DNA of 64,000 nt from Verrucomicrobiales bacterium (GTDB taxonomy: Bacteria; Verrucomicrobiota; Verrucomicrobiia; Verrucomicrobiales; SLCJ01): positions 1 through 64,000 of the forward strand of contig JAGXGH010000106.1 of assembly GCA_024636835.1 (NCBI GenBank). Direction: 5' to 3'. This document shows, one piece after another, positions 1 through 8,969 of the stretch. Numbering within the stretch: position 1 is the stretch's first letter; each line of letters starts with the position of its first letter. The translations under genes were made by a program, and so were the position numbers. Under the pieces are notes generated by a model. That model was not told the DNA's origin and did not search any database. It saw nothing but the letters and a program-made list of their open reading frames with translations.

Positions 1-3000
1 CCCCCGGCCATCGCCATCGAGCAGAAGAACACCATCCGCACCTCCCGCTCGACCGTCGGCACCCTCACCGAGATCAACGACTACCTGAAGCTCCTCTTCG
101 CGCGTCTCGCCAAAGGCTATTGCCCGAAGACCGGCCTGGAAGTCAAACCCGAAACCCCGCAGAGCATCCTCAAATTCGCACTCGGGGAATGGTCCGAACA
201 AAACCTCCTCATCACCTTTCCCGTTCCCGCACCAAAAGGCACCGATACCGCCGCGTTCTTCCAATTTCTTCAACAGCAAGGCTTCACCCGCGTTCTCATC
301 TACGGCGAAACCTACCGTACCGACGAACCCGACGCCTACACCCGTCCCCTGCCCGCCGAAGTGCTCGTTATTCAAGATCGTATCAAGTCCACCAAAGCCA
401 ACCGCCCACGCCTCACCGAAGCCATCGAAACCGCCCTTCACCTGGGAAAAGGCACCGTCGTCCTCTGCTCAACAGACGACGAAAAAAATCTGCGACCAAA
501 TGTGGCGGGGGCTTCCAGACCCCAAGCCAACTCCACCCAAAAAGTGGCCGGGGCTTCCAGCCCCGAAGCCAAATCCGCCACCACGCCCCCACGCATGGGC
601 AGTGCCAACGCGAAAGCCATCACCGACTCCCACGGCAACCGAGCGACTTTCAAACCATCAGCCAAATCCGCCTCCAATCCCCCCCGCACGGGCAGTGCGA
701 GATTCACCGCCGATTGGTTGTGCCCGGAATCTGGCATTCGTCTTCGACCACCAACCCCCGGACTCTTCTCCTTCAACTCCCCCATCGGAGCCTGTCCATC
801 CTGCCGAGGGTTTGGGAAAATCATCGCACTCGACCTCAGGAAAGCCATTCCCGACGAGTCCCTCACCCTCCGACAGGGTGCCGTAAAAGCTTTCCAAGGC
901 GACACCTATTCCGAGTGCCAGCGCGACCTCATCCGATGCGCCAAACGTGCCAACATCGACGTCAACACACCCTTCGAAGATCTCAACGAAGACGAACAGG
1001 AATGGGTGACCCAGGGCGACCCCTCATTCGATACTCCCGACGAAGCCTGGGAGCACAAAGGCTGGTATGGCATCCGTGGGTTCTTCGACTGGATCGAAAC
1101 TAAATCCTACAAAATGCATGTCCGCGTGTTTCTCAGCCGGTTTCGCGACTACACCACCTGCCCGTCCTGCCGGGGATCCCGTCTTCAGCCCGAATCCCTC
1201 AACTTCCGCATCGCTGGTAAAACCCTCGCCGACATCTGGAAACTTCCCGTCGAGAACCTACTTCCATTCTTCAAAAATGACGCCGCACCACTTCTCGCAA
1301 ACGACGATCACGCCACCGCCCTCGTCTTCAAGAGCGTCGTCTCACGGCTTCACTACCTCACCAGTGTTGGCTTAAACTACCTCACCCTCGACCGCGAGAC
1401 CCGCTCACTTTCCGGTGGCGAAACCGCACGCGTCAACCTCACCACCTGCCTCGGAGCCAACCTTACCGGCACCCTCTTCGTCCTCGACGAACCATCCGTC
1501 GGCCTCCACCCGCGCGATACCGGACGGCTCATCAATATTCTCCACCGCCTCCGCGACCAAGGAAACACCATCGTCGTCGTAGAACACGAAGAGTCCGTCA
1601 TGCGCGCTACCGACAACATCGTCGACATCGGCCCGGGCCGTGGCCGAGAAGGCGGAGAACTCATCTACTCCGGCCCCGCCGCCGACCTTCTCAACGGAAT
1701 GTGGCATGACCGTCCCGGTCATTCTACCCCCCCATCGCAAAGCGATGCATCCACCCAACCAATAACCAATAACAAAGAACAGATAACTCCGTCCCTGACG
1801 GCAGCCTACCTCACAGGCGCCACCTCCATCCCCATCCCCAAAAAACGCCGCAAGCCCACCAAAAAGCTCACCCTCAAAGGAGCCACCGGCCACAACATCC
1901 GCAAGCTCGACATCGACATCCCACTCGGCATTTTTACCGCCGTATCGGGCGTCTCGGGATCTGGAAAATCCACCCTCATCCATCACATCCTCTACCCCCA
2001 TTTACTCCAAGCCTTGGGCAAGCCCACCAAAGGCGAGCAGGGAAAACTCAAACTTCTTTCCGGCGCCGAGCACATCACCGACGCCGTTCTCGTCGATCAA
2101 ACGCCCATCGCCCGCACCCCAAGGTCCACCCCCGTCGTCTACCTCGGCATCTTCGACAGCATCCGCAAACTCCTCACCCAAACGCCCGACGCCAAAGCCG
2201 ACGACCTCAAGCCAGGATATTTTTCCTTCAACTCACCCGGCGGACGATGCGATCGTTGCTCAGGAATGGGCTGGGAAAAAATCGAGATGCAATTCCTCAG
2301 CGATCTCTTCGTCATCTGTCCAGAGTGCGAAGGCTCCCGCTACACCCACGCGGCCCTCGACTACAAACTTCACGGAAAATCCGTCTCCGACATCCTCGAC
2401 TTTACCACCGACGAAGCCCACGACTTCTTCGCATCGTGGAACACCCCCGTAAAAAAGACTTCCAGCCTCTTAACTGAAAAAGTGGCAGGAGCTTCCAACC
2501 CCTCAGCCAAAACCAAGCCATCATCTAGCGGGGTAAAATCGGCTCACTCACTCGTGGCAGGGGCTTCCAGCCCCACAGCCAAACCAAAACCACTCCCAAA
2601 AGACATCCGTCGCATCCTAGAGGCATTCGACCTTCTCCGCGAACTAGGTCTAGGTTACCTCCGCCTCGGCCAACCCGTCAACACCCTCTCCGGTGGCGAA
2701 GCCCAGCGGCTCAAGCTCATCTCCCACCTCCTCGCCCAACCAGCCGCGCCAACCGCATCTCGCACAACAGCCAAAAAGAAATCCGCCACCGACCCACACG
2801 GCAATTGGACGGCATCCAAACAATCAGAATCCGCCGCTTCCAATCCGGCAGGCCGTGCCACGGCCTTTATCTTCGACGAACCCACCACCGGCCTCCACTT
2901 CGACGACATCCGACTTCTCCTCGCCGCCTTCCAACGTCTCGTCAACGCAGGCAACTCCCTCATCGTCATCGAGCACAACCTCGACGTCCTCAAAACCGCC

Positions 3001-6000
3001 GATCACATCATCGACCTCGGCCCCGAAGCCGGCCAACACGGCGGCCAACTCGTCGCCCAAGGCACACCCGAACAAGTCGCCAAATCCGACACTCACACCG
3101 GTCACCACCTCGCCCCACTCCTCCGTGGCGTCGGCTTCCAGCCGACGCGAATATCCCCATGCCTCCGCGCCGCCGAAGACCCAAGCACCTACCTCACCAC
3201 CAAAGTGGCCGGGGCTTCCAGCCCCGAAGCCAATCCAGCCACCATAGACACCCACGGCAACCGAGCGATCTCCAAACCACCCACCCACACCGATTCCAAT
3301 CCGGCTGGCCGAGCCTCGGCCCCAGCCTCGGCCATCGAGATTTATGGTGCGCGAGAGCACAACCTCAAGAACATCGACCTCAGTATCCCGCGCGATGAGT
3401 TCGTCGTCATCACTGGGCTCAGTGGATCAGGAAAATCCACCATTGCCTTCGACATCATCTTCGCCGAGGGGCAGCGACGCTTCCTCGACTCCATGTCGCC
3501 CTATGCCCGGCAGTTTGCCGAGCAACTGGAAAAACCCGATGTCGACCACATCGAAGGCCTTCCACCCACCGTCGCCATCGAACAGCGAATCTCCCGCGGC
3601 GGTGGAAAATCCACCATCGGCACCGTCACCGAAGTCTATCATTTCCTTCGCTTGCTCTTCGCCAAAGTCGGTATTCAGCACTGCCCTGAATCCGGCGTCC
3701 CCGTCGTTAGTCAAAGCCAAACCGCCATCGCCGAGCAGATCCGCAAACTCGCCAAAAAGAGCGAACTCAGAATCCTCGCGCCCGTCATTCGCAACCGCAA
3801 AGGCTTCCACACCGACGTCGCCGAAGCCGCAGGACGCAAAGGGTTCACCGAACTCTACGTCAACGGAGAACTCAAACCCATCGATGGCTTCCAGCGACTC
3901 GAACGCTTCAAGCAACACGACATCGACATCGTCACCGCCGTCATCCCAAAAGGAAGCATCTCCGCCCCCAAACTCGACGATCTCCTCCACACCTCCCTAA
4001 CCATCGGCAAAGGCACCATCCGCATTCTTGAAACAGCACCTTCCAAGCGCCAAGCCATACAACAAATAACAAATAACCAAGAACTTATAACCTTCTCCAC
4101 CAGCGCTGTCTCCCCCGTCACCGGACGCTCCTTCGAAGAACTCGAACCCAACACATTCTCCTTCAACTCACCCCGCGGATATTGTCCCGAGTGCCGGGGC
4201 TTCGGGTTCATCCACAGTTACTCCACTGGCACCGGCCGCGAGGAATCCGTCCTCGAAGCCGAACTCAACGAAGAGCGACGCCTGGAAACCGCCGATGAAA
4301 GCGAACTCATCACCTGCCCCGCCTGCCAGGGCACACGCCTCCACGACGCCGCCCGCGCCGTGAAAGTTCAAGACTACACCCTGGGCGACCTCGTTGCCCA
4401 ACAAGTCACCACTCTGGCGGAAACCATCACCAAGCTAAAGTTCACCGGACGCGAAAAAACCATCGCACGCGACATCCTCCCCGAGATCACCCAGCGTCTT
4501 CACTTCATGGACAGCGTCGGCCTTGGCTACCTCACCCTCGACCGCGCCGCCACCACGCTCTCCGGCGGCGAAGCACAACGCATCCGACTCGCCGCCCAGC
4601 TCGGATCCAACCTCCGCGGCGTTCTCTACGTCCTCGATGAACCCACCATCGGACTCCACCCGCGCGACAACGCCCACCTTCTCGATACCCTCGAAAAGCT
4701 CCGCGCCAAAGGCAACTCCCTCCTCATCGTCGAACACGACGAAGAGACCATGCAACGCGCAAGTCATATCATCGACCTCGGTCCCGGCGCAGGTCGACTC
4801 GGCGGCGAAGTCGTCGCCAGCGGCACCCTCGCCCAGCTTAAAAAAGCCGCCAAAGGCAAATCCGCCACCGCCCGCCATCTAGCCGCCCCACTCATCCACC
4901 CCATGCGCGGAGAGCGCCGCAAAATCCCCGCAAAATCCGCCACCAAAGCAAGCGCATCGCAAGTGGCCGGGGCTTCCAGCCGCAAAGCCAAAAAAAACAC
5001 CACCAGCGACCCACACGGCAACCGAGCGACCTACAAACAAACAACCACCGCCGCTTCCAATCCGTCAGAGCGGACCCCGCTCCCCGCATGGCTGAGCATC
5101 AAAGGCGCACACCTCCGCAATCTCAAATCCATCGACGTCCGCATCCCCGTCCAGCGACTTACCGTCCTCACTGGCGTATCCGGCTCCGGCAAATCCACCT
5201 TCATGCGCGGCGTCCTAGAACCTGTCGCCACCGCCCATTCCGGCAAAAAAACAAAACCCAAACCATCCACCTACAGCCACCTGTGCAAATCCGCTGCTGG
5301 ATTCCAATCAATCGAGCAAGTCTACGAAGTCGATCAATCACCCATTGGCAAAACCTCACGCTCCACGCCGTCCACCTACGTTAAAGTGTTCGACGACATC
5401 CGTGCGCTCTTCGCCTCCGTCCCCGACGCCCGCATGCGTGGCTACACCGCGTCCCGCTTCTCCTTCAACACCGAAGGCGGACGCTGCGAAAACTGCAAAG
5501 GCAACGGCCGCGTGAAACTCGAAATGAACTTCCTCCCCACCACCTGGGTGCCGTGCGAAGAGTGCGAAGGCAAACGCTACAACCCAGCGACCCTGGAAGT
5601 AGAATACAACAACAAAAACATCGGCGACGTCATGTCTATGACCATTTCCGAAGCCGCCGAGTTCTTCACCGCGCACAGCAAAATCAGCCGCACCCTCCAG
5701 CTCATGGCAGACACCGGACTCGGTTACCTCCAGCTCGGCCAACCCTCACCCACCCTCTCCGGTGGCGAAGCCCAACGCATCAAACTCGTCGCCCAACTCA
5801 CCCGCGGTATCGGCAGAAGCAACACCGCAAAACTCAAAAGCCGCACCGCACCGCACTGTCTCTATCTCATCGAAGAACCCACCATCGGCCTCCACATGGA
5901 AGACGTCGCCAAACTCATCGACGTCCTCCACCGTCTCGTCGACGACGGACACACCGTCGTTGTCATCGAGCACAACACCGACGTCATGGCCGAAGCTGAC

Positions 6001-6132
6001 TATCTCATCGACATCGGCCCCGAAGCCGGCGACCAAGGCGGCAAACTCGTCACCCAAGGCACCCCCGAACACGTCGCCAAGTCCAAAACCTCAAAAACCG
6101 CACCGTTCGTCAAAGCGGCGCTCAAAGCCTAA
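1..6132 (+). CDS. uvrA: Tandem double-length excinuclease ABC subunit A (5' partial)
   Basis: Cytoplasmic DNA-damage sensor of nucleotide excision repair that works with UvrB. The reading frame is open from base 1, so the start lies outside; 2043 codons are visible. Two complete UvrA modules follow each other. Module 1 shows the ABC signature LSGGE near 1408 and 2689 and Walker [10 protein letters not shown] near 1948; its first Walker A is off the window. Module 2 has Walker A near 3415 and 5173 and LSGGE near 4556 and 5753. Each of the four halves keeps its CxxC...CxxC zinc site (for example [32 protein letters not shown]). An ordinary UvrA is about 940 residues; double-length UvrA (about 1,790 residues) is known in Chlamydiae, so the duplication fits the PVC group. 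The excess length comes from linkers filled with in-frame DNA repeats, listed separately. The final codon TAA is at 6130-6132. Confidence 0.95.
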   Translation, partial: PPAIAIEQKNTIRTSRSTVGTLTEINDYLKLLFARLAKGYCPKTGLEVKPETPQSILKFALGEWSEQNLLITFPVPAPKGTDTAAFFQFLQQQGFTRVLIYGETYRTDEPDAYTRPLPAEVLVIQDRIKSTKANRPRLTEAIETALHLGKGTVVLCSTDDEKNLRPNVAGASRPQANSTQKVAGASSPEAKSATTPPRMGSANAKAITDSHGNRATFKPSAKSASNPPRTGSARFTADWLCPESGIRLRPPTPGLFSFNSPIGACPSCRGFGKIIALDLRKAIPDESLTLRQGAVKAFQGDTYSECQRDLIRCAKRANIDVNTPFEDLNEDEQEWVTQGDPSFDTPDEAWEHKGWYGIRGFFDWIETKSYKMHVRVFLSRFRDYTTCPSCRGSRLQPESLNFRIAGKTLADIWKLPVENLLPFFKNDAAPLLANDDHATALVFKSVVSRLHYLTSVGLNYLTLDRETRSLSGGETARVNLTTCLGANLTGTLFVLDEPSVGLHPRDTGRLINILHRLRDQGNTIVVVEHEESVMRATDNIVDIGPGRGREGGELIYSGPAADLLNGMWHDRPGHSTPPSQSDASTQPITNNKEQITPSLTAAYLTGATSIPIPKKRRKPTKKLTLKGATGHNIRKLDIDIPLGIFTAVSGVSGSGKSTLIHHILYPHLLQALGKPTKGEQGKLKLLSGAEHITDAVLVDQTPIARTPRSTPVVYLGIFDSIRKLLTQTPDAKADDLKPGYFSFNSPGGRCDRCSGMGWEKIEMQFLSDLFVICPECEGSRYTHAALDYKLHGKSVSDILDFTTDEAHDFFASWNTPVKKTSSLLTEKVAGASNPSAKTKPSSSGVKSAHSLVAGASSPTAKPKPLPKDIRRILEAFDLLRELGLGYLRLGQPVNTLSGGEAQRLKLISHLLAQPAAPTASRTTAKKKSATDPHGNWTASKQSESAASNPAGRATAFIFDEPTTGLHFDDIRLLLAAFQRLVNAGNSLIVIEHNLDVLKTADHIIDLGPEAGQHGGQLVAQGTPEQVAKSDTHTGHHLAPLLRGVGFQPTRISPCLRAAEDPSTYLTTKVAGASSPEANPATIDTHGNRAISKPPTHTDSNPAGRASAPASAIEIYGAREHNLKNIDLSIPRDEFVVITGLSGSGKSTIAFDIIFAEGQRRFLDSMSPYARQFAEQLEKPDVDHIEGLPPTVAIEQRISRGGGKSTIGTVTEVYHFLRLLFAKVGIQHCPESGVPVVSQSQTAIAEQIRKLAKKSELRILAPVIRNRKGFHTDVAEAAGRKGFTELYVNGELKPIDGFQRLERFKQHDIDIVTAVIPKGSISAPKLDDLLHTSLTIGKGTIRILETAPSKRQAIQQITNNQELITFSTSAVSPVTGRSFEELEPNTFSFNSPRGYCPECRGFGFIHSYSTGTGREESVLEAELNEERRLETADESELITCPACQGTRLHDAARAVKVQDYTLGDLVAQQVTTLAETITKLKFTGREKTIARDILPEITQRLHFMDSVGLGYLTLDRAATTLSGGEAQRIRLAAQLGSNLRGVLYVLDEPTIGLHPRDNAHLLDTLEKLRAKGNSLLIVEHDEETMQRASHIIDLGPGAGRLGGEVVASGTLAQLKKAAKGKSATARHLAAPLIHPMRGERRKIPAKSATKASASQVAGASSRKAKKNTTSDPHGNRATYKQTTTAASNPSERTPLPAWLSIKGAHLRNLKSIDVRIPVQRLTVLTGVSGSGKSTFMRGVLEPVATAHSGKKTKPKPSTYSHLCKSAAGFQSIEQVYEVDQSPIGKTSRSTPSTYVKVFDDIRALFASVPDARMRGYTASRFSFNTEGGRCENCKGNGRVKLEMNFLPTTWVPCEECEGKRYNPATLEVEYNNKNIGDVMSMTISEAAEFFTAHSKISRTLQLMADTGLGYLQLGQPSPTLSGGEAQRIKLVAQLTRGIGRSNTAKLKSRTAPHCLYLIEEPTIGLHMEDVAKLIDVLHRLVDDGHTVVVIEHNTDVMAEADYLIDIGPEAGDQGGKLVTQGTPEHVAKSKTSKTAPFVKAALKA
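502..700 (+). repeat. In-frame palindromic repeat cluster 1 in uvrA
   Basis: Two 27-bp copies (502-528, 544-570) built on GGGGCTTCCAGCCCC, read as VAGAS-PxA. A copy of a second unit follows at 622-650 (CACGGCAACCGAGCGA, read HGNRA). A related pair at 571-604 and 664-698 ends in GGGCAGTGC. The cluster lies in the insertion domain of UvrA module 1, just before the segment leading to the CPSCRGFG zinc motif, a place where ordinary UvrA has no such sequence. Confidence 0.8.
1706..1788 (+). repeat. In-frame repeat cluster 2 in uvrA
   Basis: Contains the inverted repeat ATGACCG-tcc-CGGTCAT (1706-1722), a second small palindrome CATCGC-aaa-GCGATG (1733-1747), and an A-rich unit at 1761-1788 (AATAACCAATAACAAAGAAC, read ITNNKEQIT) that recurs at 4063-4090. 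The cluster sits in the linker between the two ATPase halves of UvrA module 1. Confidence 0.65.
2482..2580 (+). repeat. In-frame palindromic repeat cluster 3 in uvrA
   Basis: Two copies of the GTGGC...GCTTCCA...AGCC unit at 2482-2508 and 2554-2580, both read as VAGAS. They sit in module 1 just before the helix leading into [10 protein letters not shown], where ordinary UvrA has a short uninterrupted linker. Confidence 0.8.
2791..2865 (+). repeat. In-frame repeat cluster 4 in uvrA
   Basis: One HGN-type unit at 2791-2820 followed by CTTCCAATCCGGCAGGCCG and a short GC-rich palindromic tail (2836-2865). It lies between the ABC signature (LSGGEAQR) and Walker B ([11 protein letters not shown]) of the second half of module 1, so it is inside a nucleotide-binding domain rather than in a linker between domains. 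Confidence 0.7.
3125..3330 (+). repeat. In-frame repeat cluster 5 between UvrA modules
   Basis: Holds GCGTCGGCT-tcc-AGCCGACGC (within 3125-3150), read in a different frame (GVGFQPT) from the other copies. It also has a normal VAGAS copy at 3205-3231, an HGN unit at 3247-3276 and the TTCCAATCCGGCTGGCCG tail at 3295-3330. It forms the linker joining UvrA module 1 to module 2. Confidence 0.8.
4063..4090 (+). repeat. A-rich in-frame repeat, second copy, in uvrA
   Basis: CAAATAACAAATAACCAAG and the bases after it, read ITNNQELIT, match the unit at 1761-1788. It lies in the insertion domain of module 2, the structural equivalent of the site of cluster 1 in module 1. Confidence 0.6.
4963..5084 (+). 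repeat. In-frame palindromic repeat cluster 7 in uvrA
   Basis: A VAGAS unit at 4963-4989, an HGN unit at 5008-5037 and a CCGCTTCCAATCCG tail at 5050-5084, in the same order as in clusters 1 and 5. It lies in the linker between the two ATPase halves of module 2, equivalent to cluster 2 in module 1. Confidence 0.8.
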
Positions 6133-6214
6133 AATGGTTCCCTAGGGCAAACCCACCTCATCTCCCCATTAACACCTGATGTCTGGCATGCATGACATCA
6201 AGATTTCCAATCCC

Positions 6215-6241
6215 GTGCAGTCGGCTTCCAGCCGACTTGTC
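6215..6241 (+). repeat. Intergenic copy of the uvrA palindromic repeat
   Basis: AGTCGGCT-tcc-AGCCGACT, an 8-bp stem with the same TCC loop as the copies inside uvrA, about 85 bases after the uvrA stop codon. It shows that the element also exists outside coding DNA. Confidence 0.75.
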
Positions 6242-6323
6242 TTAACTGTAGAGGGGTAAAAGCAAGTTGCAAAGCTGGGCGGTGTTTGATGCGGATAGCT
6301 AGCACATGTTATAATGTTTGACC

Positions 6324-6355
6324 TGACGTCTTTTTATCATGACGTCTTTTTATCA
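6324..6355. repeat. 16-bp perfect tandem duplication
   Basis: TGACGTCTTTTTATCA occurs twice head to tail (6324-6339 and 6340-6355). It could be a small slippage duplication or a paired binding site; neither flanking gene starts here. Confidence 0.6.
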
Positions 6356-6533
6356 CGCGCCAACTTTTGCTTGCGGAATATCGAAAATTAACCATTCATC
6401 ATCAACAACTTATGTGAATTGCTGACAACTATATGCCTGGCATCTGTTCTGTGTTCTTGTTCCACCAGTACAAGGTGAAAAACCTCAGTCCGCACTACTT
6501 GGCATTCCCTGCCTTGCTGACCATAAACACCGC

Positions 6534-7292
6534 TCAACGCTTACCGGCAAACCGACTGGATACCAATTGCCCTTCCCGAAATTTACTATCCTTCCACACG
6601 CACTGCACCCTACTACGCTCCTGTTCGACTTCTATAACGACCACAGGAAACCGAAGGGGATGCTCAAAAGCAATCAACTCCATTCCTATTAGCAAGCCCT
6701 CGGCGCTTCCTTTATTTATCCATGCCTCCTGATCGCTAACGAGTTCGATGACCTCTGAGTGAACCGGTGAATCCAGTAGATATTTTCGATATCCTTCCGG
6801 AACGGTTGGCTTTCCATCGACTTTTAAATGCTCGTCATCCTCGCGAAGATAGAACTCACCGTGGGCCCCATCTCGCGGTTCCCTCCCTTGATTCGACGAG
6901 CTACAGAATGCAATCATCTTTTGCGGTGGGATCAAATAGGTTCTCTTCCCCCAATAAACCACTCTTAAGACGGTGGGTATGACATCCTCATATCCTTCAA
7001 GCTCAAGGTGGCTCTTCTCTTTGGCTTTTTCTTCGGGATCAAAATGCAGCACGCCTTCTTGGAGAGTCACCTTCCCCTGACTCGTTGCATACGTTCCCAA
7101 ACACCCACTGAGCCCGTAATTAAAACTCCCGTCATCATCGATCTTTAGTGCGTTGTTCGATCCCATCCCATCGCCGAAATAATACTTACCAGCGACCTCT
7201 TTCAGTTCCATTCCAAATACCCCAGCTACTGCCATCCAAGAGAAGGTAAGAAGAGCGAAGAGTGAATTCTTTTCAGAGGTATTTTGTTTCAC
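6534..7292 (-). CDS. Secreted protein of unknown function with FlgT-C-like tail
   Basis: A 252-residue protein with a hydrophobic N-terminal export segment (about residues 10-28). The middle is a lipocalin-like or META-like run of short strands (GKYYFGDGMGSNNALKI...), which I do not recognise as a defined family. The last 60 residues (AWINKGSAEGLLIGMELIAF...VVVIEVEQERSRVQ) resemble the small beta domain found at the C-terminus of FlgT-like and other envelope proteins, where an INxGxxxGLxxGM motif is typical. No catalytic residues stand out. Its 3' end faces uvrA. Product assignment is limited to an exported protein. Confidence 0.55.
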   Translation of the reverse strand: MKQNTSEKNSLFALLTFSWMAVAGVFGMELKEVAGKYYFGDGMGSNNALKIDDDGSFNYGLSGCLGTYATSQGKVTLQEGVLHFDPEEKAKEKSHLELEGYEDVIPTVLRVVYWGKRTYLIPPQKMIAFCSSSNQGREPRDGAHGEFYLREDDEHLKVDGKPTVPEGYRKYLLDSPVHSEVIELVSDQEAWINKGSAEGLLIGMELIAFEHPLRFPVVVIEVEQERSRVQCVWKDSKFREGQLVSSRFAGKR

Positions 7293-7495
7293 GGAATATC
7301 CAGATAAGTGACGTCAAGCTGTCACCCAAACTTACCGACCGTTCTGATTCCTTGCAAGCACCCAGCTGAATATCTCGTGCAATTTAGGAGAGCATCTCCG
7401 AATTTACATGAGTAACGACCATTATTCAACGTGAGCAACTCTCCTCACCTATCGAGGACTTACAAAACACCGTCCATCGATAAGAATATAGCCAC

Positions 7496-7804
7496 TCAGA
7501 ACTCATCTTCCGCGAGCACAACAAGACAGTCAGCCGGCTGTAAGGCAAACCTCGTATTCTTTTCTGGAATTAGATCCACTCCGTAGTTGCACGAGGCATC
7601 GAGTTCGAGTGCTTCCACCTTGATTCCTATACATATTTCGCCGCGTTTTCTGGCGATCGCCATACAGTCGGCGAAGGTGATTTCCGCTGGTGTCTCGATG
7701 AAGATAACGCCTCGTAATATGACACTGTGAAGATACAGTGTTAAAACATTTATCACCGCTCGACTCTCACCCCACGTTATGTTTGCAATGATTACCTCAA
7801 CCAT
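7496..7804 (-). pseudogene. C-terminal fragment of a CASTOR/POLLUX-type ion channel
   Basis: About 100 residues. The stretch TFADCMAIARKRGEICIGIK and the end LQPADCLVVLAEDE match the layout of the last RCK-like segment of CASTOR/POLLUX-related channels, where an ARxRxExxIGYK motif and a terminal hydrophobic VVIAEDE are typical. No membrane segments or N-terminal nucleotide-binding domain are present upstream. The open frame can extend to 7873, but then it overlaps the start of the divergent transglutaminase gene and its extra residues look random. It is probably the remnant of a deleted channel gene. The family call rests on short motifs. Confidence 0.4.
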
Positions 7805-7862
7805 TTTCTGATGACATCCATGCGCTGACGAGTGGTAAGATCTTTTCCGTTCCACTTCCTCC

Positions 7863-8714
7863 ATGAAATTCAAAGTCAGCTGCGATCTCGGTTATCAACT
7901 TCAGAATCCTGCGACGTTTCTGTTCGCCCTTCGTTGTTTGCACACGGGTGGTCAGCAAATTCTCAGCGAGTCCTTGACCACGAACCCGGATCTGGAGATC
8001 GAGGAGTTCCACATCGTGAGCGGGATGAACCGATTCTCCCGAATGAAGACGATCAACCCAGGGAACATCGATATCAGCTATGAGGCGGAATTGGAAATCT
8101 CCCATCGGATAGTCAGCCAAAACGAGATCTACTCGCAGCCGACCGGTGAACTGAACCCCGAGGGAATCCCCTTCCTGTTTCCAAGCCGCTACTGCCAGTC
8201 GGACATCATGCGTCAACAGGCGAACGATATGTTCGGCCACATATTTGGAGCCTACAATATCGCGTCGGCGGTGAGTGACTGGATCTATAATAATATCGCC
8301 TATGTCGCCGGCAGCTCGGGCGAGACATCGTCGGCCATCGATACCATACAGGATAGGCAGGGAGTGTGCCGGGATTTCGCCCACTTGGCGATCACGCTGT
8401 GTCGCTCGCTCAATGTTCCGGCGCGTTATGTTACCGCCTACGCCTATCAACTCGACCCACCCGACTTCCACGCCTGTTTCGAGGTATTCATCGATGGCTG
8501 GTGGTATATATTCGATACCACACGTATGGCTCCGCTGAATGGATTGGTGCGCATTGCCACCGGTCGGGATGCGGCGGATGCGGCGGTGTGCACGATCTTC
8601 GGCGATCCCATCCTGACCCGAACCCATGTCATGTGCGAGGTCATGGATACGAATTTTTCTGCCGTCACTCACGATGACCTGGCACGCACGAACGAGGCAA
8701 TAATATTGCTGTAA
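7863..8714 (+). CDS. Transglutaminase-like cysteine protease family protein
   Basis: A 283-residue protein with no signal peptide, so probably cytoplasmic. The C-terminal half is a transglutaminase-like core with the full catalytic triad: Cys169 in GVCRDFAHL, His203 in DFHACFEVF and Asp218 in WYIFDTT. The N-terminal 110 residues form the beta domain usual in this bacterial group. Bacterial relatives act as proteases or amidases rather than cross-linkers; the substrate here is unknown. A second family member follows 255 bases downstream on the same strand. The ATG at 7863 lacks a clear ribosome binding site, but the N-terminal residues fit the family. Confidence 0.85.
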   Translation: MKFKVSCDLGYQLQNPATFLFALRCLHTGGQQILSESLTTNPDLEIEEFHIVSGMNRFSRMKTINPGNIDISYEAELEISHRIVSQNEIYSQPTGELNPEGIPFLFPSRYCQSDIMRQQANDMFGHIFGAYNIASAVSDWIYNNIAYVAGSSGETSSAIDTIQDRQGVCRDFAHLAITLCRSLNVPARYVTAYAYQLDPPDFHACFEVFIDGWWYIFDTTRMAPLNGLVRIATGRDAADAAVCTIFGDPILTRTHVMCEVMDTNFSAVTHDDLARTNEAIILL

Positions 8715-8723
8715 TACTGCTTC

Positions 8724-8955
8724 CGAATCGTAGGGTGACTATTCGCAGCGCACAAAAAATACCGGTTCCGAATAAAAACATGACTATTCGCCGCGCACAA
8801 ACAGCTCACTATCAAACAACTCCACGCACGACGCGTCAGATCAATAGCAAGATTTGGTATAACTCACGATCCACCAATTCCACGCCCACTTGTCAATCGC
8901 GTGCCGCGCAGCGGTTCTACGCGACACGACCGCTCAATACCAAAACCTGGTAGAG
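8724..8955 (+). repeat. Nested interspersed repeat between transglutaminase genes
   Basis: One full copy (8770-8860) begins GAATAAAAACATGACTATTC and ends CAAGATTTGGTAT. It is flanked by a degenerate left half (8724-8757, GTGACTATTCGCAGCGCACA) and a degenerate right half (about 8910-8955, TTCTACG...CGACCGCTCAATACC). This arrangement suggests a young copy inserted into an older one. Other full copies lie at 15620-15711 and, reversed, at 59727-59820. Confidence 0.7.
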
Positions 8956-8969
8956 GGTATTAATTACTG

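Larger units (their letters stand above)
6133..6533. other. Intergenic region downstream of uvrA
   Basis: A 400-base gap between the ends of two converging genes. It contains an intergenic copy of the uvrA palindromic repeat (6215-6241) and a perfect 16-bp tandem duplication (6324-6355). No open frame with coding character, RNA gene or clear terminator was seen. Confidence 0.6.

Noticed and set aside
438-905. Long open frame on the minus strand across uvrA
   Set aside because: It is antisense to the conserved UvrA frame, rich in residues expected from the reverse of GC-rich codons, and matches no family.
2805-3398. Arg/His-rich frame of 197 codons inside uvrA
   Set aside because: An out-of-frame shadow; composition is typical of shifted high-GC coding DNA.
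502-5084. Repeats in uvrA as a CRISPR array or minisatellite
   Set aside because: Units are unevenly spaced, of several types and within a long conserved frame; no regular spacer pattern.
7797-8672. 291-codon minus-strand frame opposite the first transglutaminase
   Set aside because: The plus strand shows a full catalytic triad; the minus frame is its shadow.
8735-8953. 72-codon frame between the transglutaminase genes
   Set aside because: It consists of the interspersed repeat copies and has no protein-like conservation between copies.
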